DNA from: Sipunculus nudus
Lineage: Eukaryota; Annelida; Sipuncula; Golfingiida; Sipunculidae
DNA length: 64,000 nt
NCBI GenBank assembly: GCA_026874595.1
Contig: CM049315.1
Location: 739,501-803,500, forward strand
Reading direction: 5' to 3'
Of the stretch, positions 10,514 to 21,634 are shown one piece after another. The position numbers and the translations under genes were made by a program. Numbering within the stretch: the first letter of the stretch is position 1; each line of letters starts with the position of its first letter. A model generated the notes under the pieces. That model was not told the DNA's origin, made no database searches, and saw only the letters and a program-made list of their open reading frames with translations.

Positions 10514-11351
10514 TGTTACGGAACCTAATAACAGATCACATAATCGTGACGAGCACAAATTTTGTTACGGGATAAAAAAAATCAGATTCCTCAACTATAG
10601 GCAGCGTGAAATGTCAAGGGTAATGAATAAAGAAATGTCCAGGGGAATGAATAAAGAAGTCAGTGGTTATAGTTAACAAATAATTATAATTTATTCTTAT
10701 AACAGTCCTAACATTATAATACACTAAATCAATCCAATTACCCACTATATCAAGCATAAAATTGTACAGTACTAGAGTGTCCGGATCCTAGGCTTTGATT
10801 TCGGGATACCACCACTATCACAGCTCAACAAGAGTCCTTTAACACAAATATTCCAGATGAACAGTTCATGCAAATCTTCTCAGAGAATAGTCAGATTTAA
10901 TCGCAAAAACAATCTGTTGTAATCCAAAAGTGAAGTTCTGGTAATAATCCCAAAGGCAAACTGAAGAAACTGTATAAAATCTGTTATAAAGTCTGCGTAA
11001 GTTCTGCAATTATCGGAAAGGTCCTAAAAACACTGACTTGACTAAAGACTTGACACAAGTGTCCGCTGGTATTTTCCTCTTCTCGGCTCTAAACACATCT
11101 ATTTTATAGCCTTTTCACCCGAAGCCCAGAACTTTCCGTTCTGGAACATTCCAAAGAGCATAACAATACACGTGCGCCCCCAGGGCCTGAACAGACCCGA
11201 ACTATCTAGAACACAAAGAACGCTGTGTCTCCACGTGTCGTAATTCTCACGCAAGCCAGAACCCAACTCGCGCGTCTCCCATAGAAACGAACAGGGCTAG
11301 CTCCAGACACGAATCAGAATGCCTGCGCATTATAAACAGATACATGTAACA
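10514..11351 (-). mobile_element. solo LTR, family L1, copy 1 (minus orientation)
   Basis: Termini are TGTTAC...GTAACA, giving the TG...CA ends of retrotransposon LTRs. The 4-bp sequence ACGG precedes (10510-10513) and follows (11352-11355) the element, a target duplication of the size made by Gypsy-type integrases. Read on the minus strand there is a TATA-like ctataaaata (about 11099-11109) and, some 400 bp downstream, AATAAA (complement at 10690-10695), consistent with U3-R-U5 order. Homologous copies lie at 18710-19542 (same orientation) and 52225-53073 (opposite). No internal gag-pol lies next to it, so it is a solo LTR formed by LTR-LTR recombination. Confidence 0.88.
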
Positions 11352-11514
11352 ACGGATACACTAAACTTAATACAACGTACCATTATATAACAAACAGAAA
11401 ACTTGTCACAGCCCTCTGGTGACAGGGATTTCTATTGAGCCAGTACTGCGGCATAGGTGTAATTTAAACAGTAATTTAAACAAAAGTTAAATGATGCACT
11501 ATTTTGAGGATGTA

Positions 11515-13195
11515 CTCTTTCAGGGGATCCAATAACCCCAAACCTGTTCTTATTAGCTATTAAGTATTAGCAATGATAATACGCCATACAAATAGAGTCA
11601 AATGTATAAACATTCTTACTAAATGATCTACAATCAATGACAGAACTTGACATATACTGAATAATGTTGCACTGTTCTCATCTCTCAAAATAAACTATAG
11701 TAAATGTGAAGCTGCATGCCTCGACTGCTCCGAAAGCAAAACCCTGAACAAGATTATATAGATCAATAAATTTACAGGAAAAAGGGGAAATTCTGGGAAT
11801 AAGGTATATGAATAATAATACACTTTCTAATACACTCAAATTGAAAATATTCAAATAAATTAGAAGTCCTGTTTTATATGTGAAACACGAGATCATAGAA
11901 AATATTCGGTAGAAATTCAGTTGTTAAAAGGCTTGGCATCTCCAAGAACTTTATGTTGTAAATATTTTAGAACCTCCTCCAAACTTTGTAATGAAAGTGA
12001 AAAGTTGTTTTGCTGATTTCATATTATACGGAAAAAAACCAAAATCAAATATGAAGTCCTTCTAATCTACAAAGAGCATGGAGGTTTGGGTCTGTCAGAT
12101 ATAGCATGTATAGTTCAAACAAAAAGAATCATGTGGATTGCCAGGGTAAAGGACACGAAGGAAGCAAAATGCACTGTTATACCGAATTATTGTTTACGTA
12201 ACTTTGGCGGTCTTGTATTGTATCTGCTAATATATATATAAAATTGGTTATTAATGGAAAGATATCCAGGTACTTATATTATTAGACATAACATTAAATC
12301 AACAAATATGGAATAATTAGTATATACAAATAGGAGGAGGATCTATATATATAATCATCTCGACGAGTTAGGGATAAAATATTAATACCATGTATTGCAT
12401 AAAAAAAGCCTTTTCAGATGCTCTATCTGAAAACGCTGCTTGCACAACTTATTTTATTCACTGGAGGATATTACAGGGGGCAATTACGCAAAAATGGAAA
12501 GAACTATTAAGGAAACAAAACATTGCAATGAACATTTACAAGGAAAACTCGATTTGAATAATTATTGTTAGAAAAAAAGCTGTACAGTGTATATGACACA
12601 ATTTTTTATATGTACTTAAGACTGTTTGAATTCAAAATCCTACACAACTGTCAATGATAGATTATATACATTGAGATTGATAGACACTTACAAATGTTCA
12701 TGCTGTTTTATTGATAAAGAATCAGCTGTTCATTTGTTCTGTATTATTTCATGGTTAAATCTGTTTACTTTCATATTATAAAAAATGCCAACTAGGCTGG
12801 CATTTATATGCCACCATTAACACATGAATCTGTGAATATTGGTTGCCCAGATGATATGCCATTCAAACTACTTGTTGATATCCTGTTATTAATTTATATT
12901 TATAAGTTTATTATAGTTTAGTCAATGTAAGTGGTCAAAGTCCCTTCAGTGCCTTTTTCCCTGTGCATTTTAAGCTTTAGGAAAAGATAGAACGTGATAC
13001 AGCAGAACAGATTTTCTAGATAAAAGAATTTCTAGATAAGCATCTGGAAATATGGGGACAATTACTAGCCACTTTTAATAGTTGGTAATTACCTTGAAGC
13101 CAAGTGAAGTGGCTTAAATATCATTTGTATTAATTACAATTTAATTTTTGTACTGGTTGAGGTTACCGTAATGGTGTCGATGATTAAAGAAGAAA
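11515..13195 (+). pseudogene. decayed L1/Tx1-type LINE: RT motif B to C-terminus
   Basis: The remnant can be followed through several frameshifts and stops. In order: GDPITPNLFLLAIK (RT motif B, about 11523), VLAMIIRHTNRVK, LKINYSKCEAA (about 11683), LEPPPNFVMKVKSC (about 11967), KEHGGLGLSDI (about 12071), VIPNYCLRNFGGL, then a C-terminal zinc-knuckle-like CSCCFIDKESAVHLFC (12695-12742), NIGCPDDMPFKLLVDILLL (about 12838) and LDKHLEIWGQLLATFN (to about 13083). These match, from memory, the conserved order of L1/Tx1-clade LINE ORF2. The YADD segment appears deleted or scrambled near 11640. The 3' end is probably the A-rich 'gaagaaaaact' near 13190. It is 5'-truncated and non-functional. Confidence 0.82.
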
Positions 13196-13358
13196 AACTG
13201 ATAAAATGCTAATTCTGAGACATCATTACAAAGGAGACATAAAATAACTATCTATTCATCCAAATTATTCCTTCACCATACTTGTTGGCATCGTTCATAA
13301 GTGTATACGCAAGTTCTGTCTGATACTCGTTATGGGTATTGTTATATCATAAGTAAAA

Positions 13359-13595
13359 TCAAGCCACGTGATCGACGGTTATAACGACGAGAAGCAGGAT
13401 GCATATGACAGCCACCGGGACGAGCAATACGTCATTATTGGTCTGGCGTGTCAAGGGACCCTCGTCTTTTCTGTTTTGATCATGGTTCACTGAATTCAGT
13501 ATTGGCTTAAGCAAGATATAAGACACATATCTATATGGGGATATGCGTAGACCGGTCAAAGCCTTCTTTCCCATGGCTTGGCCATAATGACACAA
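13359..13595 (-). CDS. candidate exon with a transmembrane segment (unrecognised)
   Basis: A 78-codon frame starting with ATG. Residues 56-74 are strongly hydrophobic (LLLVPVAVICILLLVVITV-like), preceded by a polar stretch (NHDQNRKDEGPLTRQTNND) and followed by a four-residue tail DHVA and a stop. This looks like a stalk, one membrane span and a very short cytoplasmic end. The hydrophobic part is GC-richer than its surroundings. Part of the 5' half overlaps a short repeat shared with 15601, so the start is doubtful; an acceptor-like 'ctgaattcag' at about 13490 could begin the exon instead. I do not recognise a family and this may be chance. Confidence 0.22.
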   Translation of the reverse strand: MCHYGQAMGKKALTGLRISPYRYVSYILLKPILNSVNHDQNRKDEGPLTRQTNNDVLLVPVAVICILLLVVITVDHVA

Positions 13596-13620
13596 TTACC
13601 ACAAGGATGCCGGGACGGAG
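13535..13620. repeat. short dispersed repeat pair, copy 1
   Basis: Contains 'gtagaccggtcaaagcc' (13547-13563) followed by a variable spacer and 'acaattaccacaagg'. The same order occurs at 15601-15645 ('gtagaccggtcaaagcc', then 'acagttaccacggg'), same orientation. Nature unknown. Confidence 0.5.
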
Positions 13621-14227
13621 TGGACATATGGACCACTTTGTGTCTTATATTTCTGAAAGATTTCGTAAGTATGACTTATCCCAAACTGTCGCCTCAAAGG
13701 AACCAGAATAAAAATAACTTAGTCTTCCTTAAGATTGAAGGGTCAACAACTGAACACTGTATCTCACTCTCACTCCACAACTGTAACGAGATTAACATTT
13801 TCTCATTGTAAAAAAAAACGAAATAAACACGTAAGGAATACATTTAAGAATACTATTTTTTAAAGTTTGCAGTTCAATCAATTAAAAAAAATTAAAATGA
13901 ATTGAGAAAAAAATCTCCTCGACCAGTCAACTTCCACTCCTGCAAGCAAGCTGCGAAAAAAAAGTTTTTCTTTGCAACTTGTATTTGCGGGAATTTAATC
14001 ACCACACAAGCCGAAATAAGTAGCAGACTTTAATTTACTTTTCTGAATTCTCATATTCATCAATTCATAATTTTTTGGCTCATTATAAATGTCATTTCGT
14101 TTTATTAGCGTTCATATTCATTCAATTAAAGAGAAATGTATATGTAAATTGTTTAATATATAAATATATCCCCTGAATGATAAAAATGTATATGATATAT
14201 GAATAATATAACAATGATAACTGATTT

Positions 14228-14230
<3 letters not shown>
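13621..14230. other. no feature recognised
   Basis: AT-rich sequence with homopolymer runs near 13810 and 13860-13960; no gene or element end seen. Confidence 0.4.

Positions 14231-14272
<42 letters not shown>
14231..14272. repeat. (TA)n microsatellite
   Basis: About 21 perfect AT/TA dinucleotides. Confidence 0.95.
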
Positions 14273-14275
<3 letters not shown>

Positions 14276-14914
14276 TAACACATTCGAACATAAATTTGTA
14301 TTCTGAACAGATAATATGTGACAGAGCGAGTTTTTATTTTGGATTACTAGTCCTACCAGTGGGTACGTCAGGGTAACTGATACCTGACAATTTATGAGAG
14401 AGCGTACGTTTTCTAATTGAATCACAGCTCCACAATGCTATCTGTGCTTCTTCTAGATTATTAAAAATGCCTGGTCATGATTGACAAGATTTATTGGTGG
14501 CAAAACGTATAGAAAGCAACGATGTGGCCATTTCTGGATAAAACTGTTTGAACTCAGCGACTACGGTGCACGGCTGGTTTGCATTATACGAACCACTATG
14601 ATAAAAATCTTTAAAAGTTATTAGAGTCTATCTAAGAAATATATGTTTATCATCAGTTATCACAATGCAATGGGGGACTCTACCTGTAACAGCGGTGGTC
14701 ATAAATTGTTGTTTGGGCAGAAAATAGAGTGTATTTATCTCCGGGTCTAAATATACTGCAGTATTTTGCCAAAGGGGCTTTTCTGGGATTGATAAAAGAC
14801 TGGGCATCACTGCATGCTAACTGGAAGCATGAATAGCCACTCTTTTCTTATAGAATTTGTTTACTCGAGAATCTATAAATTAGAGGCCTAGGAAGCAAGG
14901 GATATAAACTGGAC
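14273..14914. other. no convincing gene
   Basis: A 60-codon minus frame (14628-14810) has mixed composition but no recognised motif. Nothing else stands out. Confidence 0.35.

Positions 14915-14942
<28 letters not shown>
14915..14942. repeat. (CA)n microsatellite
   Basis: About 14 perfect CA dinucleotides; Cys-Val frames on the minus strand come from it. Confidence 0.95.
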
Positions 14943-14945
<3 letters not shown>

Positions 14946-15186
14946 GCATACATTCATATATAAATAGCTTCTTTCAACTCTAAGGATATATCGGAATGTT
15001 TGATCTGCGTAGGACATGAGATAAAGGAGATTGTTTTTTACATTGACCCGCATTGCAGTTCCTGTCAAAATATACACACTTAAAACATGTTTCATAAAGC
15101 TGATACAGTTTTTAAAATGAAGATTAATTTATTTCCTCGAATATTTTACTTTGAATGTCCAAGTATGTGTATAAAGATCACATCTG

Positions 15187-15330
15187 GGACAGTCAAAAAG
15201 TTGTCATAGTAGACAGGGGGTCTCATTAAACATGTCCAGTATAACATGTGAATGTGCTCGGTTCACCTAAGGATGGTCTTAACAGGCAGGTGGTCTTATT
15301 AGATTAGTGGTCTTACAGACAGGTTCAACC
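15187..15330. mobile_element. possible decayed TIR element (ggtggtctta family)
   Basis: The right side has 'ggtggtcttattagattag' then 'tggtcttacagacaggttc', and the left has 'gacagggggtctcattaaac'. Words of the form GTGGTCTTA next to an ACAGGTT end resemble mariner/pogo-type terminal regions in which the end faces an inward GGTCnTTA. The element at 43908-44068 has the same style with better-matched ends. Decay is advanced and the boundaries are approximate. Confidence 0.3.
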
Positions 15331-16098
15331 GTTTCTTTCCTGAGAAGGCCTTCAAAGATATATAAACAAAAAGAGACTTATTTTTACTTTTTATTACATC
15401 TTGTCGGTGCAACTTTTCCTCTCTGTGAGACATTTCTTATTCATACTCGCCTTGAGGATATATATTTGCCATAAAAATCACCCTACCTGACCTATGGTTA
15501 TTTGAATATGTGGGGTATTAAAGAATTCCTTTCCTCGACTTCTTTGATTTCAGTGTTCTCCAAAGCGACTGAAGCACCAATGTGTCTTGTAGGAATATAT
15601 GTAGACCGGTCAAAGCCACCATAACATCACAGTTACCACGGGAACCCCTTAGAGTGTTCCGTGGAGGAACTTTCAGAAACTGTAAAGCCACCGGACATGC
15701 CCGAGAATAAATCTTTCTGAACAAGTTCTTCCCAGTAAAAAAAGGCGTGAATATTTTGCCACTTGTGATTGTGTGATACAGTTTATATAACTCTAAACAT
15801 TTTTTTGTTTTAGTAAATGCCTTTAATGTTTAGTCTACCAATAATTGCTGGGAGACAATTTTTTAAAGACAAGACTCGGTACTTTTTATACGAATTGGGA
15901 TTATTCGATAATAGATTTTACCCGTTGATAGCTGTTGATGAAGAAGGACTGTAAAGGGATTTTTCTTTTAGAGCAATTTATTCATTCACTTGGATTGTCC
16001 AATCAGAGGAACGTGGTATATTTAAAAGTAATATCTTCTAAGCTAATAAGCCAGTGTTCACTGTTAATGTTAGGAGTCAGTGTTGACCACTTAAATGG

Positions 16099-16100
<2 letters not shown>
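15331..16100. other. mostly unique sequence, includes repeat-pair copy 2
   Basis: Contains the second copy of the short repeat described at 13535 (15601-15645). The overlapping 68-codon minus frame (15518-15724) is in a different frame relative to copy 1, which argues against it being coding. Otherwise nothing is seen. Confidence 0.4.
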
Positions 16101-16137
<37 letters not shown>

Positions 16138-16157
16138 TATATATATACTATATATAA
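16101..16157. repeat. (TA)n microsatellite with TATAC interruptions
   Basis: About 18 TA dinucleotides followed by two TATAC-containing imperfect repeats. Confidence 0.9.
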
Positions 16158-16670
16158 AATGAACCATAACATTTATTAATATAAAATTGAGAAAATATGC
16201 AATCATCATGTTAGAAATACAAGTCTGGCTTGCTTCTGGGTGCATTTAATGGTAGACTCAGGACCTAATATTTGCTGGACTTGCTGCCTTATGCAAAGGT
16301 AGCACCAAAATGCCGTCGGATATTTTATCAACAACATATGTGTCGCAGAGAAGGTGTTTTATTACGTTACACATTCCTAGCATCGTACACGTCAGGATGT
16401 AGGATATACATATACGCTTAAATAGATACACCCCTCCTTCACTTTAAATGGACTTCCCAATAATGTCCTTATGATAACTTAGGCGGCTACAAGGGGGAGG
16501 ATAGGGAGTTACTTATCTAGGTAGCAGACGTAGATCCCACTCCATGGCTCTTAGATAAGTTATTTTAGTTAGAAGCCAGGGTCTCCGCGTATCAGGGGAT
16601 TGAGGTAGTAAAGCACCGGCGACGTTGAGTACTCCGCAAACCTCCATTTCTTTAATAAAGCGCATGGCCC
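16158..16670. other. no feature recognised
   Basis: Unique sequence upstream of the truncated LINE; no RT motif B precedes the YADD frame, so the LINE is truncated close to 16670. Confidence 0.45.
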
Positions 16671-17408
16671 ATGTCCGATTATTCTATATTACAAGGAATA
16701 CCATATCATCTCTATGCAGACGACACACAGTTATATATTTCTTTTGACCAAGCATCATTAACAGAAGCGGTTTTAAAAATAGAAAGCTGCATTCATCTTG
16801 TCAAAGAATGGATGAACAAGTATATTTTGAAAATGAATGAGTCTAAAACTGAAGTCTTGGTAATTTCTTCCAAAACACCGCAGATGGATCTGGTTCCCTC
16901 ACTCAAAGTCGGTAGATCCACAGTAGATAGGTCTGTGCAAGCTAGAAACATAGACGTCATTGTTGACTCCTGTCTAAGTATGAAACCACATATTCAGAAT
17001 ATCTGTAAGCGTGCATATTTACAACTTAGGAACATTGCTACACTTAAAAAGTTTCTGAAAGATGACTCACTTCTGAAGTTGGTACATGCATTTATAACAT
17101 CGAAATTGGACTATTGCAATTCGTTAATACTTGGCCTGCCTCAGTCCAGTCTTTACCCTCTGCAGCGTGTCCAGAACGCAGCCGCACGGGTCATCAGTGG
17201 AGCCCAAAGAAGAGATCATATCACTCCTGTATTGAAAACTCTCCATTGGCTCCCAGTACGTCAACGTATAGAGTACAAAGTCTTAGTGATTGTATTCAAA
17301 TGTATACATGGTGAGGCCCCTGAGCTATTATTATTATTTATTATTATATTCGGACAGACCTGTCAGCCATTTTGTGATTTAAAACTCAAATTGTTGTGTA
17401 GGATATAA
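16671..17408 (+). pseudogene. 5'- and 3'-truncated CR1/L2-like LINE reverse transcriptase
   Basis: An uninterrupted frame of 245 codons. YADDTQLYISF (residues 15-25, the RT catalytic motif C) is followed by thumb and C-terminal hallmarks: MNESKTEVLVIS, KLDYCNSLILGLPQS, LQRVQNAAARVISG, LKTLHWLPVRQRIEYKVL and FKCIHGEAPE. These are typical of CR1/L2-type non-LTR retrotransposons. The fingers and the rest of the palm, the endonuclease and ORF1 are missing. At about residue 217 the LINE sequence stops at a TTATTATTA run (17325-17345) and the frame then continues into unrelated repeat DNA, so the last ~25 residues are not LINE. The catalytic motif is intact, but the protein would be inactive. Confidence 0.9.
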
Positions 17409-17590
17409 ATCCTTCATTTTGCGTATTTTGCCTGCTTGTAGATTTAATTATCTGTATGTAAGATTTAGACACACTTTCGGCTGTTTGATCATTAAAAACT
17501 CGAATTGTTGTGTTGATATTATTTATCATTAGGATATATCCTACAGTTGGTGAATGGTACCTGCTTGTATATTTAATTATCTGCAGGGTT
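17345..17590. repeat. ~131-bp tandem repeat, about 2 copies
   Basis: The landmark 'tttaattatctg' preceded by 'cctgcttgta' starts at about 17431 and 17562 (131-bp spacing). Each unit also has 'aaaactc.aattgttgtgt'. A third, isolated unit lies at 18606-18709 and continues at 19543-19640, split by the LTR insertion. Confidence 0.65.
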
Positions 17591-17670
17591 GGTTTTTATC
17601 CGGATAAAACCAGGTTTTATCTGGTTTAATCAAGTTTTATCCGGAATATACAGGATTAAACCGGAGCAAA
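17588..17670. repeat. TTTTATCCGG palindromic cluster
   Basis: TTTTATCCGGATAAAA is a perfect 16-bp palindrome at 17594-17609. GGTTTTATCTGGTTTAAT- and TTTTATCCGG-type words follow. Possibly a decayed fold-back or tandem repeat. Confidence 0.5.
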
Positions 17671-17951
17671 CTAAGAATCGTCTTGTAAAACTTAATTAAA
17701 TTGACAAATGATAATCTTGATTAATAAGTTCAGAGGGTTTATTAATATATTTGCAATATATGTTTTTAACCAATTGTAAATTTCCTCCAGGTTCATTTTC
17801 ACTGATGTCATCAGCCAATATAGCTAATGCTCAACGCACCAGAATGATGAGCCGTCCCTTTGTCTTCTATGTTACTCTTCTTGCTGGTGCTCAATGTCTG
17901 AACAGGATGTATCGGCCTTTTTATAGCATCATCCTCAGCCATCAAAAATTT
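17671..17951. other. no feature recognised
   Basis: A 101-codon plus frame (17751-18056) runs into the duplicated segment that follows and has no recognised motif. Confidence 0.35.
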
Positions 17952-18030
17952 ACTCATAGTCAGAAGGCAAGCTTACAGGGTGATTTTTTACTCATAGTCA
18001 GAGGGCAAGCTTACAGGGTGATTTTTTTTT
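17952..18030. repeat. ~40-bp tandem duplication
   Basis: 'actcatagtcagaaggcaag' plus 'cttacagggtgattttt' is repeated immediately with one or two changes. Confidence 0.85.
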
Positions 18031-18605
18031 GTAGCCCAATTGTCAGCAACTTATAGAGACTGTGGAGGAGGATGCCTGAATGACTTTGATCCAATGGAGG
18101 TTTCTTCTCTTATCTGTCATGACTGGATAGTTGTCTAATGGTAACCCATTGTTGGTGCTTGTGTTAACATGACTTACCTGTGGCAAAAGAGTCAAGGAAT
18201 TACACTGCTACCCCACATTCAGAGAAACCTACTTGGCAAGATAGCTTTTCAAGTGTTTTATCATTTGCCTCTTGAAACCTCTCACCCCCACAAAATTATC
18301 GACAAAGTGACTGATGTAAATATAAATCTTAAGTAATTTATGCACTAAATGACCGATTATGTAAATCTCTTACAAATGTAAGAATAGATGTTTATCTGTG
18401 ATAAGTTTGTTCTATAGTGCCACTGATTGTTGAATTTAAACATGCGTGAACTGTAGTTGTTTAGTTTTTTTTTATGGTGTCATGTACAAAATACAATGTA
18501 GGTGATAATGTTTTAATAAGTCATACTTTAACTGACCTCTCTAAAGAAGATAAATAATTAGTTTTAAAATTATTATAAAAATCATGGAATGACTATCTGT
18601 GACAA
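18031..18605. other. no feature recognised
   Basis: AT-rich unique sequence. Confidence 0.4.
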
Positions 18606-18709
18606 AAACAATGCGTTTTGGGGATTGTATTTATCCGTAGGAAATATCATACATTTGATGAATGGTGCCTGCTTATATATTTAATTATCTGCATGTGAGA
18701 TTTGGAAAC
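18606..18709. repeat. 131-bp repeat unit, left part (interrupted by LTR)
   Basis: Contains 'cctgcttatatatttaatta' then 'gcatgtgagatttggaaac'. In the uninterrupted unit at 17431 the sequence continues 'agatttagacacactttcgg'; here the LTR begins at this point and the unit resumes at 19543. Confidence 0.6.
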
Positions 18710-19542
18710 TGTTACGGAATCTAGTAACAACAGATCACGTAGTCTTGACGAGCATAAATTTTTAAAAGGAGATAAATAAAAATCAGATTCAGTACCACCA
18801 GGCAGCGTGATATTTCTAGGGGAATGAATAAAGAAGTCAGTGTTTTTTTTGTCAACAAATAATTATTATTTATTCTAAAAAAAAATCCTAACATTACAAC
18901 ACTAAATCAATACAATTACACAGTAAAACAATAGAAATGAACAGTACCAGAGTGTTCGGATCCTAGGCTTTTCTGGATACCACCACTGTCACAGCTCAAC
19001 AAGTCCTTTAACATAAATATTCTAGATGAACTGTTCATTCAAATGTTCTCAGAGAATAGTCCAAATCAATCCAGAAATCAATCTGTTGTAATCTAAAAGT
19101 GAAGTTCTGGTAATAATTCCAAATTCAAACTGAAGACTGTATAAAATCCGTTACAAATTTAGAAGAATATCTATAAGTTCTGCAATTATCGGTCCCAAAA
19201 CTAACTCACACTTTTCCGTGTCCGCTGTAATTTTTTTTCTCACTCCCCTCGGCTCACAGCCCCTATTTATAACTTTTTCAACCAAAGCCCAGAAACTTCT
19301 ATTTCACGAACATCCCAAAGAAAACATCAACACACACGCGCTCATGGAGCGCGAACTGCCCAGAAAATTTTAGATTAGCACGAGCGCTATCTCTCTACTC
19401 GCCAGGGTTAAACCAGTACGGATTACACCAAGCGCTGTGTCTCTACACGCCAAAGCGACGAACTATGCCTGCGCTACACGCACCAGAATGTCAACAGACA
19501 CATGTAACACTCCTGCGCACAACAAAACAGACACCCGTAACA
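18710..19542 (-). mobile_element. solo LTR, family L1, copy 2 (minus orientation)
   Basis: Same family and orientation as 10514-11351: starts TGTTACGGAATCTAGTAAC, ends GTAACA, and shares the collinear internal landmarks 'ggatcctaggctttt', 'taccaccact', 'tcacagctcaacaag', 'aatctgttgtaat', 'ttctgcaattatcgg' and 'gcccagaa'. It interrupts a unit of the 131-bp repeat. Flanking 4-mers are aaac and accc; the intact repeat has acac here, so both could be mutated copies of one target duplication. The right end contains a small internal duplication carrying a second gtaaca (19504-19509). No internal retrotransposon coding sequence is adjacent. Confidence 0.82.
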
Positions 19543-19640
19543 ACCCACATTTGCCTGTTTGGTGATTTGGAACTCAAATTGTTGTGTTATTGTATTTTAT
19601 CCACAGGAGAAATCCTACAAGGACACCAATCATTTTATCG
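19543..19640. repeat. 131-bp repeat unit, right part
   Basis: Continues the unit interrupted by the LTR: 'cctgtttggtgatttgg', 'aactcaaattgttgtgt', 'atccacaggagaaatcctac'. Confidence 0.55.
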
Positions 19641-21050
19641 GATTATGACAGAGAGAACACTTTTTTGTCAACAGATACTCGAAAATCAAACTGGCTATCA
19701 GTGGTTCATTAGTTTATCATATTTATTAACCTGTTATTGTCGACAGAAATGGTTCTTTGTGTAGTTACGCTAAAAGGATCGCTAAATCGGTGGTTGTTAT
19801 GGGGTTGTTTATGGAACCCTACGAACTCGGCAACTGTAATGGCTTCTCACCCGAAAACAAACAAATCACAATAATCATGGAAAAAGTAAATCGATTCCTT
19901 ACTGTAGTAGAAGATTATTGCCTACAAGAGAACATTAACTAGGGCTTGGTATCGGTCAGCCTACTTAGGTAAAATACGTATTGCGATATACAAAAGCGAT
20001 ACCCGATACGTTTACGATACGTTTCATTTTCTTTGTGTTTGATTTTTGATTAAAAGCTATGTAGATAAAGTTTTTCGTAAATGAATAAAAAGACCGTTAT
20101 GTAAGTCATTGACATGGAAGCGCCGAGAACTATATAAACAATTCTCATCCAGCCACTTAAAGGCAATACGTGACCTTAAAGTCTTAAAAGGTCAATACAA
20201 GAAATCAAAAAGCGGCTTCAACTTCTTAAATAATTTGTATTTAGTTAATGTTAGGGTTGTCTGACTTGTATCTTTATTTGTGAGTTGTTTTTGTGTTTCA
20301 TCGATGCGACGATATACAGCATGCATAGGGTATCTGTAATTGATGTGTACCGATATATCGGTATATCGAAACAGTCCAAGTGTTAACACATGCATTGCCA
20401 ATGACGTGTACACCCGTCATTTATTTAAGGTCCGAAAATGCCTACTCCAGTCACACGTCATTTATTTGTCACAATTTTAGGTAGAATTATCATATATTTA
20501 TAATAATATTTATCAATAAATTCATCGCAGATGAGACTTAGTTTATCTATAGACTAGTATCGCTGAATAAAATGGAATTATTTGTAATTCAACGGTGCTC
20601 TGGATTATTTGACATTTCCTTGTAAGAACATTCCTTTGTAGGAATATTCCCACACACTTAATTATAATTCTTTTGTGTATAATTCCTAAAATACTCTTCA
20701 AAGCAACTCTTCATACCGACAAAAAATTAATTAAAAAAAACAACTGCCCTAGCCAGAACATATGGAGCGGGGATCGTTCATAATAAACGGACAAAGCCTA
20801 AAGGAGTGTAAGGAAAACCTACCAGTACGAGACCAGTAAGTCAGCCAGATATATGAAATGTTTCCCAACAATGTATATATTTTTGTTTTGTTTTCATGTT
20901 ACATCCAAGTTGCTACATTTTTATTATAGACTGTTTTTGTCCTGGAAATAAAAAAATAAAAATTAAAGTTAAATCCACCTTTTTGGTGTTACACGTTGAT
21001 ACAAAACCTTGATGGAAAGAATAAATGTTACGTCAATCATTCATTTTTTA
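19641..21050. other. no convincing gene
   Basis: Short frames (19757-19942 plus, 20192-20413 minus) have no recognised domain. A patch rich in CGATACG words lies near 19990-20030. Nothing else is seen. Confidence 0.35.
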
Positions 21051-21128
21051 AAGAATTGAATTTTTTTAAATATTGAAATTTAATATTATAAGAATTGAAT
21101 TTTTTTAAATATTGAAATTTAATAATCA
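21051..21128. repeat. ~39-bp tandem duplication
   Basis: 'gaattgaatttttttaaata' followed by 'ttgaaatttaata' occurs twice in succession. Confidence 0.85.
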
Positions 21129-21634
21129 ATCTAACGGACATCTAATCACTAGCCATTAATTGAAACTAAAGCGTATGTTACAAGATATAAGAACTGCTCT
21201 GTTTGCAAATATATACTAACATATACAAGGTTTCCCTAAAAATATTTTCAAAAAATATTTACAGCACACACAAGGCGGCCAAGAAAGAAATTGACGAAAT
21301 ACAGTGTTTCTCTATTAATTTAAAGTAATTGTTTGCATAAATGCTTTCAGAAGTAAGCATTTTAAGTGAATCAAAAAATTGCCAATTGTTTTTTTTTCAA
21401 TGCGTTACGTCGATATCGATATGATTATCCATTAAAGAGAGAAAATAAAAAGTCTAGAGGAAATTGGATCCTGGAAAATATTGCTGAAACCCTGTTTGAA
21501 CAATGTGTTTTTGCTAATATATAAAGACCGACATTTGATACGGTTTATTCCGATATTGTAACTAAATATCCTTGTATTATGTTGTCTTAGTGAATACCTA
21601 TTTTTCAATAAATAACCATTATCTGACTGCAGTC

